NCBI GenBank assembly: GCA_026874595.1 | Contig: CM049313.1 | Span: 14,505,508 to 14,569,507 of the forward strand | From: Sipunculus nudus | Lineage: Eukaryota; Annelida; Sipuncula; Golfingiida; Sipunculidae | Direction: 5' to 3' | DNA length: 64,000 nt | Part shown: positions 55,220 to 64,000 of the stretch, one piece after another | How positions within the stretch are numbered: position 1 is the stretch's first letter | Layout of the letters: every line of letters begins with the position of its first letter | Notes under the pieces: generated by a model | The model's database searches: none | Seen by the model: the letters and a program-made list of their open reading frames with translations, nothing else | What the model was told of the DNA's origin: nothing | Position numbers and translations under genes: made by a program

Positions 55220-56200
55220 ATTACTGTGATTTTTTAGTAAACACAGTCCTAGTGTTTCTGTTTACTATGGGACACAGGAACAATCTCAATAAGTGAGGCC
55301 ACCAGATGGCGTGCGCATTAAGTTAAAGTTTCGCACAGCTAATGTCCCCCAATGTTAGCTTATTTTCAAATAACAAGAGGGCATAAAAACGGTTTTAGGA
55401 CAAAATATAGGCAGATACCATTACACAAACCGTTCAAAGACATACAATCTCCTGTCAATTTGACTGGTAAATGCACCAATTATAGTGACGGAAAAGACAT
55501 CTTGCAGGAAACATGGAACCTACCGTGACACCAGGCCTCTGAACAAGACCGGCGTCTATTTAAGGCTGCTGTTTATTTTTCCGGGATATTGTTTTTCCCT
55601 GGCGACTAAATAAGACAAGCGACTGTCTAAAGCTCGGCGTCCGTTCAGGGAAATACAGTAATTCTGGCATACTAGTAGGGGTCGCAGAAGGCCATTTAAT
55701 ACTCCGAAGGTAACTATAATGATACTCAATTAAAGTAATTGAAGGAAATTAACTTTACATACATTACCTCAATTATACGGGGAAAAAACTCGATTACTAA
55801 CATTTCTTAAATCCTATTTCATTGGATTCCTCGACCAGAAAACAATGTACCATTCAAAAGTAGTTTTGCAAGGGACACCACAAACCTGAATCTAGGATGA
55901 TTTCTCTGAACGACAACAATCATTTAGCTCTTTTCCTGAATTGCACCATATCAAAAGCGTTAGTCACTTCCGTCATAGTATATTCTTTTGTTTGGGCATA
56001 AGTCCTCCGACGCTATCCGTCATTGCATAAAACAGATATGCGTCTGCATGTTTCAACAACCGAGGCCGCTGCTAGCCACAGGGTTGAAGCGTATCACATT
56101 CCGTATGAGAATTAGGGTGAGATTAGTATTGTTAGTCACGTTAAAGTAGTAAATTAACGCCAAGTATGAAAAAATTATATTTTTTTCATTCTCTCGAGGG
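55220..56200. other. No gene recognised
   Basis: No ORF or splice-bounded frame with a recognisable product. The left limit of the gag remnant lies near 56.2 kb. Confidence 0.4.
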
Positions 56201-56229
56201 GATGATGCATGAGAAATATATTAAATGGA

Positions 56230-56815
56230 AATTGTTGGAATTGGTTCCCAGTTCTCAATCAAACACAAATACCTTTCGGCCAGGACTATGATTTCATCCA
56301 TATTCGTGCATCCTCTCTCCCTTAAAAACAAGGACAAATCTTTACGACATGAGCTCATAAATTGTTCCCTTTAAATCAAATCCCTAATACTGTTGTAAGA
56401 ATTTTCTATGCCGGAGAGCTTAACCCAGTTTTGAAAGTAACTATTATGACGTGCAGCAAACTTGCTTGGAGATTCACACCTTCTGGTCTCCTGGACCGAA
56501 ACCTATCCATATAACCGTCTTCGTTCAGTTGATACCTTTTACGGGTGAGCTAGCTTCAACCGTTCATTATCTAAAACTTCAGGAGGTAGTCTAGTGAATA
56601 CATCAAGACACTTAGCTTTCAATAATGCACGGAATCTTCTTTCTATCTAGCGACTTTTAATTCCCTACGCCTATCTGCTCTTTCCTGGTGACCCCTGCGT
56701 ATATCCTCAATACGTTTGATCTCCGATCCACAAATTCTTGGAGGCTGCTAGCAGAATAACCGAGATTCTCACCGAATTTTAAGATCTTTGATAGATCCTC
56801 CATCTTGAAACTTAA
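56230..56815 (-). pseudogene. Ty3/gypsy gag remnant
   Basis: On the minus strand the N-terminus reads LSKILKFGENLGYSASSLQE, as in gag of Gmr1-like elements. After frameshifts come a proline/leucine-rich segment and REQFMSSCRKDLSLFLRERG, the SCAN-like capsid helix pattern (LLREQFxxxCPxxLxxFLRER), and MDEIIVLAEKYL. Stops interrupt it. It starts about 430 bp after the LTR at 57.2-57.9 kb, the right place for a gag belonging to an element using that LTR as its 5' LTR. Confidence 0.75.
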
Positions 56816-57244
56816 ATCTGGCTCAATGCAAACATACACGAGAAAGTCAGAAATGTATTTAAAAACACCTATGGTTTTACACTTACCCTACAACGGAAAA
56901 AACACCTATATGAATTTACTGATCCCGCAGCATCAGTCCTCAGTCTGTCCGCAGATCCGACAAAAATGTGATATTTGCACCATGAAACCTGACCATCTAT
57001 GATCACAATATCACAAGGAACCGCGGCATCTGTTTACAATCAATCCACAAATTGACAATTTGTGAAACAGTATAAGCGAATTACCTTGACCTGTTATTGC
57101 GCTAAAGCAACCTTTCCACAAAAGTAACATGGCAAAATACTCAAGAATTTCGAACGTGTTACAGATGACACGTTAGGATAGACCAGCTCGCTGCTATCAC
57201 CATGCTGATATCAGGATAAAGTAAACCTGGCACGCTCGCCAGAA

Positions 57245-57888
57245 TGTTTCGGATAAGATCGAGTCATATCTAGATCATCTCCGGGCTTCAGGTTCTTTTC
57301 ATATTGGAATTAATATATAACCTATTCTGTCAGATAATTAAGTTATAGGATTATAAAAAGGGGATGGTACACTGTACATTCTGCTTGAATAATAATACTC
57401 AAGGCAGATAACTGGTTATCTCCTGCATCAAATTAACTAGCCATCAGGCCTAAACTAAAAATGTTCATTCTGCCATGCAGGTATCAAGCGCGTCCCTCCA
57501 AGTAGAGAGCCTCTTTCCAATTGACTTTCCCAACAGTGGCCAGGGTGCTTTGGCAAGACCACCCAAAACAGCAAAACTTTAATCCCAAGTTATAAATACA
57601 TCCTCTGTTATTAACAGCCTAAAATAGATCCATACTGAATGACCAATAAAGGTGATACAGAAGACTGGACAAGGGATCCACATGCTGAATAGACCCGCTC
57701 AAACCAAATAAACTGTACAAGGAAAGCCCAATACTAAGCTGCATTAACCCTGGCAAGTATAACTGAACCATACATACTGGTGACAGAATAATAAATTAAA
57801 TGCATTACCATTTATTTACAATGCAGCAGGAAACCTATTTCACAAACCTCTATTGATTTATCTCATTATACAAAATTTTGTGACATCA
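57245..57888 (-). repeat. Putative LTR (644 bp) of the Ty3/gypsy element
   Basis: Read on the minus strand it starts TGATGTCACAAAA, directly after a purine tract CTGGAGGGTGAAG, and ends CCGAAACA. It is followed by TTCTGGCGAGCGTGCCAGG, a plausible primer-binding site region. TG...CA ends and position between pol and gag support an LTR. No second copy exists in the window to confirm the borders. Confidence 0.55.
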
Positions 57889-58019
57889 CTTCACCCTCCA
57901 GGAAAAAAATGCTTGCATTATCATGAATAAGTTATGCGATTTATCTAAATATTGTACTGGTGACAGGATACATGGGATAAAAGCGATGAATGAGATCAGT
58001 TCATTCAATTACAATGCCG

Positions 58020-58335
58020 AGACTCGACTCAGGAAATCTGGCCCACTGACTCGATTTTAAACACGTACTCCTGGAGAAGCATCACCCAGCGCATGATTCG
58101 CTTATTAAGACTCTTTGACTGATTTATATACACTATGGGCTTGTGGTCTGTTTGAAATACAAAGTGCCTCCCGAGCAATTATATGTCAAACTTGTTAATT
58201 GACCAGAATACTCCGAGGGCCTCCGGTTCAATAGTAAAATATTTTTGTTCCCTTGGCAGGACTAGCGTATGAGAGTGGGCGTATGACCCCATCATTTTCC
58301 TGCATTTTTATGCCACTGATAACCCTTTTGAGAAG
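58020..58335 (-). pseudogene. RNase H fragment
   Basis: Reads REQKYFTIEPEALGVFWSIN, GRHFVFQTDHKPIVYINQS and NKRIMRWVMLLQEYVFKIES, typical of gypsy RNase H (YSTIEKECLA..W, TDHKPL). Contains in-frame stops. Confidence 0.85.
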
Positions 58336-58539
58336 TCTTGCAGCAATAAGATGTGTGGCTTAACCAACAGTTGTTTTATCAACTGAAATGCTTTTTCCTG
58401 TGGTTTCTCCCGCTTTGCCTTGTAACTGTATCCCTTTAGATCATTAGGTAAGTTACAACATTAGATCAGAGGTACTGCTAATGCTGCGTAGTTAGTAATG
58501 CATTCCCGATAATAGTCTCTCTCTGCTATGGATTTTCTC

Positions 58540-58843
58540 CATGAGACCAGTATCAGCAGATAACTGGCCCATACCTACCTTATGCCCTAAGAAACTCCAA
58601 TTATTGAATCCAAAACTACACAATGATGGTTTTGCGGCCAAGATGACAATATGCAAAATTGTGAACACCTTTTCCGTGCAGGTGCTCAGAGCAAGTTGCT
58701 GTATGACACAGAATGTCGTCAATATAAGAAACTACCCCAAAGACGTCTGTAAATAGCTTACGCATCATGCGCTTGAACACAGCGCAAGATACCACTAAAC
58801 CAAACGGCATCCTTACAAATCGGTATTGCCCTTCTGGAGTCAC
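58540..58843 (-). pseudogene. Reverse transcriptase fragment
   Basis: Reads VTPEGQYRFVRMPFGLVVS and VVSYIDDILCHTATCSEHL, that is the FGL and Y-x-DD motifs of a gypsy RT. The N-terminal fingers are missing and the frame breaks after 58616. Confidence 0.85.
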
Positions 58844-59131
58844 GAAAGCTGTTATCTATCCGTTGGCAAGAGAACAAGTACTTGATCACCTATATCAAGT
58901 GGCCTGGGTTACTTACATCTGTTATGATACTGTTCGTACCTCTTTGCAGACTTTCTCTACATTTCCTGGGCTAACTGACATGTTTCTTCTAGTCTCTCTT
59001 TGATGTCAACTACATACTGATAATTTTATTTTTGGTTTCTGAACTGTCTCCATCTTTGGTAAAGATTTCTGTTGCACCCTTATAGGGCCCCTCACTGCTC
59101 TGCCATACAGTAATTCAAATGGGGAAAACCC

Positions 59132-59713
59132 TCAGAGTGTTTCATGAGGAGTGTCTCTATAAGAGAATAGCACAGGTGCTAAATACCTGTCCCAGGCCTG
59201 CGACTGCTCAGGACACTTCCTCTTCCTCGTCTTCTTCAGGCTCCCATTAAACCTCTCGATCATACGAAGGCATTGGGGATTATATGGGGTTGTGGTCATC
59301 TGCTTTATGCTAAGTAATCTACTCACCTCTCGCATTACTGCTGATGTGAATTGAGATCCCATATCAGTTAAAGCCTCGACTGGGATACCTAACCTGGTGT
59401 AGACACCTAGCATGGCTTCTGCAACTGTCTTAGTTTCTATGTTCTTAAGAGCTACTGCTTCAAAATATCTAGTCGCATAGTCCATGAAGGTGAAAATGAA
59501 TCTCATACGTCTACTAGAAGCTGGATAGATTGGACCAATAATATATATAGCGAGCTTTCTCCAAGCTACATCTATTAAGGGTACCTTCCATGTTATGTTT
59601 CGGTATATTTCCCTTATGTACTGTCCACTGATAGATGTCACAGGACCTGCAGAAGTCTGTAACATCAGAGTACATAGCTCCCGGCCAATACAACTAAGAT
59701 CACACTCTCTCAA
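59132..59713 (-). pseudogene. Integrase core, intact ORF but catalytic residue changed
   Basis: A 193-codon open frame carries the retroviral-type integrase core: IIGPIYPASSRRMRFIFTFM, DYATRYFEAVALK, ALTDMGSQFTSAVMREVSRL, TTTPYNPQCLRMIERFNGSL and LFSYRDTPHE. The usual first catalytic Asp (VAVDLIGP) is Tyr here (LAIYIIGP). The second Asp (LTDMGSQF) and the Glu (MIERFNG) are kept. It would not be active as an integrase. Confidence 0.85.
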
Positions 59714-60739
59714 GAGTCCTCCCGACTCCTTGGTGACCGTACATCAGACCGTCGTATGCTAGCTTGACGACCTCATCTCTGTAATTTTTAGGCAGCGCCA
59801 TTTGTGTACTATGTTTACCTTCGAGGCGTTTGTGTCTATCGTCTCGCACTAGAATTTCATGTTTTATGTTGTAGATGTACTGACCTTGCTGATCAGTTTA
59901 AACCCTGTTTCAAAGGTAATTCAGTGATATATCTGACTCTGGTCTGTGAGAAAGGCTTTTCGACTGATACTAGCTATTGCACAAGGTACCTGAAGGGGTT
60001 TTGGAGATTTAACCTTAGACTAACTTCTAGTTTGTACCATGCTTATTGCAGGCTGGCTTTTCCAGTTTGGATCAGGTTCTTGCGGCTCTCTTGCCGATGT
60101 CAAATCATATACTGGATTCTTCATGCATAATGCATCCACCTCACTCGTATAAAAAAGACAATCTTCATGTACTCTTCTATCGGATATTGCCTGACAGAGC
60201 CTTCTATGAGAACACAGGATTGGCTGATGCCAGTCATCTGGTCGTCAGGTATCAGGGTATGGGTATCGTACCCCAACGGTATTGCAAATTGTATCCCTAA
60301 GGACTAAAACCTCAGAGCCACAAACACCTTTGCTATTAGGCATGCCTGACAAAAGAGATTTCGGTTTGCCTACTTCTGCTTGGCAAGAGATATTAAGTAG
60401 TTCAGGGTTTTCTAGTCCTATGGATTTGACCCAGAGGAGACCCGGTTGGCCAAGAAACATAAGCTTGTTTCTGTACCTAAATAACCTTGCATAGACTTTG
60501 TATCTTCCAGGGCCTCTTAAACTGCTACATTGTTAGCTTCTTTAATTAACTGTTGGTGACCTATGGTTTGAATATACATGTATATTGAAGAATATGAATA
60601 TCCTCACTCCATGATATTTACCTTCCTTGTGTTGTCCGTCATTCTTGGCACTCCGTAGTGACCTGACCATCATTTTTGTCAGTTGAGCGACAAAAAGAGG
60701 ACAAAATAAAGCTTAAAACTTTGCGCTGCATATCAAATG

Positions 60740-61047
60740 AACTAATGATAGGATGTGTACTTTCGTGTAGTTCAGAAGTCTGGAGAAACACATATATTAA
60801 TAAACAATTGAATTCACATAAAGGTGTGCTGTTATCTCTTTTGGGATCATGATGTGACGATTTGACTTATAAATTACGTACTTATGGTCCTTCATGTTGT
60901 TCTCATCTTCACTAGTGAATGGATAGGATCCATTATCATCTTAAACATAAGGCTAAAGATAATAGAACTTTCTTGTAAATGTATCTCCTTAATTTTTTAA
61001 CATAAAATTACTGTTCTACGGAGATTGTTTTTAATGAGATATATACA
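60740..61047. repeat. Diverged duplication, copy 1
   Basis: Shares, in order, ATATTAATAAACAATT, GGGATCATGATGTGACGATTTGACTTAT, GTTCTCATCTTCACTAGTGAATG and TCTTGTAAATGTATCT with 62950-63420. Confidence 0.65.
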
Positions 61048-62869
61048 AACATGGGGTGATTATTTTATATATGTAATTGAATACGATTACAATTACTTTA
61101 AATGTAAATGATTACGATTACGATTACCAAAATAATTTCATGTAATCAATTACGATTACGATTACTTTATAATTACTTTAAAAAGTAATCATGATTACAA
61201 CCATGATTACAAACCTTAATATTATCAAAATCCAACACAAGAATTTCATAATATACATTTATTCTAAAGCATCAAATGAAGAAAAAAACTTGCGCAAAGC
61301 ATTGACAGAGAAGTTAGTCTCATCAAGGTATGAAATAGATGAAATAGTATGGTTGTTGTTTCATTGAGGATGTTACTTTTACCAAAATGTAAAGGTCTGT
61401 TCATAAGCTCTGTTTAATCCATTTTCAGGAGAGAGCTTTATGTATATAAAAGGATTGAACTGGTGAAATCTTAATTCTCTGATTTTTAGACAGATTCGTA
61501 TTTGAAGTCACCACTGGACATGATGTTGTAAAATGTACCTGTCCATAGTGTTGCTTGTTTTAAGACTGTTCAGCAGGCTAAGTCTATACTTGTGGCCAGT
61601 CTCACATATTACATAACATGGCCCAGAGAAGAGCACCAGCACGATTACCTGTGACCTAATAATAGCCCCTTCAAGGGCTGCATCTGGCCTTGTCACCAGC
61701 TGGATATAGCATTACATATCTCCCAAAGCCTGAGTATGACATGTTCTGTGCAAAAGACCAATACTGCAGCTGGTTAAGAGCACTGCTTAGGCACACAGCA
61801 TGCTGCATCCAAGCCATGCTCTTTTGATATCTATCTCTGTGTAAACTTCCTGGACCGATGCTGGACTCCCTCTGTAGTACCTACCCATATCCTTTTCAGC
61901 TAATTAGCTTATCATTACTAAACAGGATTAACCTGACCATGTGTTTGTGAAATAAAAGATGTAAAAAATAATAAAGCAAATACTGTCCTCCAGCTAGTGC
62001 AGCTAGTGGCTCTGGTCATACATAACAGAAAATGATCCTTTCATGTTTTAATTTATTTTTACATTCAGTATAGATACATGTAAATGGAAGACATATGGCC
62101 GCAGTGGTTTATTTTATCCATTAAAACGAAAAAAAAACTTATCCTTTAAGGTATGATATGCTGTTATATGCATTTTAGCCATATAAGCTGCTAAAAATAA
62201 CCGTTGAAGTGGTCAAGATGTTGTACAAAGGTATCTCTTTATGGTTATTATGGATAATAAATCATGACCAGGTATAATCACAACTTTGTTTATATACTGA
62301 TAAGGTGGTTTGCACAGGAGGTGACTGGGAGGTGAATAAAACCTAACTCACTTAACTGCATGCCCACTTTTGCGATACCAATTACACAAATAGGTATAGC
62401 TAAGAGCTGCTAAAGTGAGCACTTCACCATGATCTTAAATTAAGGTATGAAGAGCATACTAAACATGGCAGATATTTAATTTAAAACATAGATTTTATTT
62501 ATTCCTCCCTTATTTAATCTCAGAAGGCTCACACACACAATCAAGCTAGCTTCCATCGGATACATTTACTATTTAAGAATAATTCGATGGTTGTCAGAAG
62601 TAACAACAGCTGATTACTGTTAATGTTTTTCATCAGTGGTAAGCATGAAAGATCAGTTAATAAAGAAAAATTAACTGTAGCTGTTTAAAATCAGAAAATA
62701 CAAATGTAATCTATGTAATCATATCTAATTATCATGACTACTTTAACATTGGAATAGTAATTGATTATGATTACAATTACTTTGCTTTAAAAATAAATGT
62801 AATCGATTACATTTACGATTACAAAAAATATAATATAATCGATTGTAATCGATTTGGATTACCCCATGT
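61048..62869. mobile_element. Element with (GTAATC)n inverted ends, about 1.8 kb
   Basis: Left end ACATGGGGTGATT followed by GATTACGATTACGATTACC; right end, reversed, ACATGGGGTAATCCAAATCG followed by ATTACAATCGATTATAT. The degenerate GTAATC-type hexamers fill about 130 bp at each end in inverse orientation. The interior has a tRNA-like stretch (GCTGGTTAAGAGCACTGCTT near 61775) and no recognisable transposase. Confidence 0.6.
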
Positions 62870-62949
62870 CTGAATATATGTGAGCAGTAAAACTAAAGGG
62901 CATTTCATTAACCTAGAATTTTGGTTTTAATGAACATCTGCACATTAAG

Positions 62950-63420
62950 TACGTTCGTTGAGTTTAATAGTGAAATAAATATATTAATAAACAATTACAT
63001 CAACAATAAGGTATGCAAATATCCCCACTGGGATCATAATGTGGTGATTTGACTTATCTTTCTAGAGGAAAAAAATCAGTCAAATTTACCAGGTAAAATG
63101 AAACTATAAAAATATACTCTTCTTAAATATTTTAGACTAATCTGAATTCAGCTATAATTGAACAGCGGATGAACCCTATCCCATTGAATATTCAAACCGG
63201 CTGAGTGTTACCCGGGAAATACGTAGTATGCCATGCCATTATTTTTATTATTTGGCATACCTATAATCTTTCATTTAGTTCTCATCTTCATTGGTGAATG
63301 AAGGATTTGTTGTAACCTTAAGGATAACACATGTTCGCACTATTCTTGTAAATGCATCTGATCAACATATTTTAACATAATATGGCTGCTCTATGAATTT
63401 CTGTTTATGAGGTTTGTGAA
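62950..63420. repeat. Diverged duplication, copy 2
   Basis: Homologous to 60740-61047: ATATTAATAAACAATTAC, GGGATCATAATGTGGTGATTTGACTTAT, GTTCTCATCTTCATTGGTGAATG and CTTGTAAATGCATCTG. Confidence 0.65.
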
Positions 63421-63429
63421 AAAGTTAAA

Positions 63430-64000
63430 CTGAAAGGACATATCCTCGAATTTGAGTATATCCTAGACCTGCCCGGCTGTTAGATATAAACAGGTAAAAT
63501 ATAAAACATCATGCCATGCTTGGACAAACGTAACTGGGACGGGCACTCCTGTATTAGTTCATACTAATGTCAAACTCCTTTGAAAAGGTCCATTTCTAAT
63601 ATATGCATATCAGTGTGTCCTAAGACCGTTTCATGACCTAGCAGTGCCCTCTTACTTGCAGGTAAGTACATCATGTGTTAGGCCAGGTAGAGATATAAGC
63701 CAGTCTTTATTCTTTTTTTTTTTTACTTTTTTTTCCATAGCACACAGAGAGAGTCTGTGTTAAGACGTTGTGTATTACACCTGTGTATCAGATTGTAAAC
63801 GTTGACCCAGTCAGTTACCCTGATTAATTCTAGTTATATCCTAGTTATCCACGCTTATCCAAACTTCAGTCCTGGGGCTGGCAGCGGCAAAGGGTCGTTA
63901 TACAACACATATACTCTCAGCTGTGTCATATACAGGGTGCCGGATATTGGACCGGACTTTACCCAGTCAATCATCGACTTTAATATCCGTCTTCTACAAT
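63430..64000. other. No gene recognised
   Basis: A T-run at 63710-63735 and ordinary AT-rich sequence. No exon supported. Confidence 0.4.

Larger units (their letters stand above)
58000..60460 (-). mobile_element. Ty3/gypsy (Gmr1-like order) pol remnant: PR-linker, IN, RT, RNase H
   Basis: In minus-strand order: a protease/linker region (60460-60040, with EVDALCMKNPVYDL and EPDPNW), the integrase zinc-finger side (around 59860-59714, YRDEVVKLAYDGLMYGHQGV), the integrase core, the middle of RT, then RNase H. Placing integrase before RT-RNase H is the Ty1/copia-like order described for Gmr1-like members of Ty3/gypsy. Directly after the integrase C-terminus (VLVLLPTD) the sequence jumps to the middle of RT (AFVTPEGQYRFV), so the end of IN and the first part of RT are deleted. 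Many stops occur; the element is dead. Confidence 0.8.

Noticed and set aside
56805-57002. Plus-strand ORF ending CPQIRQKCDICTMK
   Set aside because: It lies opposite the gag leader and LTR-proximal region of the retroelement; Cys spacing is not a real zinc finger.

Overview
This window looks like nuclear DNA from an animal with large introns and dense, old repeats. A lophotrochozoan, probably a bivalve mollusc, is the best guess. The evidence is the split genes with GT-AG introns, a DEG/ENaC channel exon, a histidine-acetyltransferase-like GNAT fragment, mollusc-style 'AGCTC...GTCCGTCTGTCC...GGTGGCGCCACC' repeats, and several families of LINE, LTR and DNA transposons. The species is inference. 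Nothing is bacterial: no operons, no Shine-Dalgarno sites, no CRISPR.

Left part (1-26.3 kb, minus strand). One gene fills this region. Nineteen exons were placed by hand from splice sites and reading phase. They join into one uninterrupted frame of 927 codons that matches URB2, the nucleolar ribosome-biogenesis protein. The gene runs off the left edge (the C-terminal third is missing) and its first few codons are not resolved. Its introns hold a 5'-truncated LINE with a 13-bp target duplication, a TRIM element, tRNA-derived SINEs, TA-flanked MITEs, fold-back elements and a decayed AGCTC-type repeat.

Middle (26.3-38.4 kb) is intergenic. It separates URB2 (minus) from a DEG/ENaC channel gene (plus), which are arranged head to head. 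It contains a second TRIM with near-identical LTRs that carry a tRNA-like Pol III promoter, a LINE reverse-transcriptase remnant, a local triplication built with sequence copied from about 2 kb away, several CGGATCC-ended repeats, and a PIF/Harbinger-type fold-back element with a TAA target duplication.

Right part (38.4-64 kb) starts with the first coding exon of the DEG/ENaC channel (N-terminus and first membrane segment). No later exon of that gene could be recognised. After it come a LINE remnant, a 58-bp minisatellite of about 25 copies, a 4.4-kb compound repeat with a 337-bp array and a ~276-bp array, a pair of homologous 0.6-kb repeats, a broken GNAT acetyltransferase exon, one orphan exon-like ORF, and a decayed Ty3/gypsy retroelement on the minus strand. 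That retroelement has integrase upstream of reverse transcriptase (the Gmr1-like order) and an LTR followed by gag of what looks like a second copy. The last 3 kb hold an element with GTAATC-repeat ends lying between two diverged copies of the same flanking sequence.

All boundaries were read by eye without alignment tools, so edges of old repeats may be off by tens of bases. Splice sites in URB2 are supported by matching phases at every junction.
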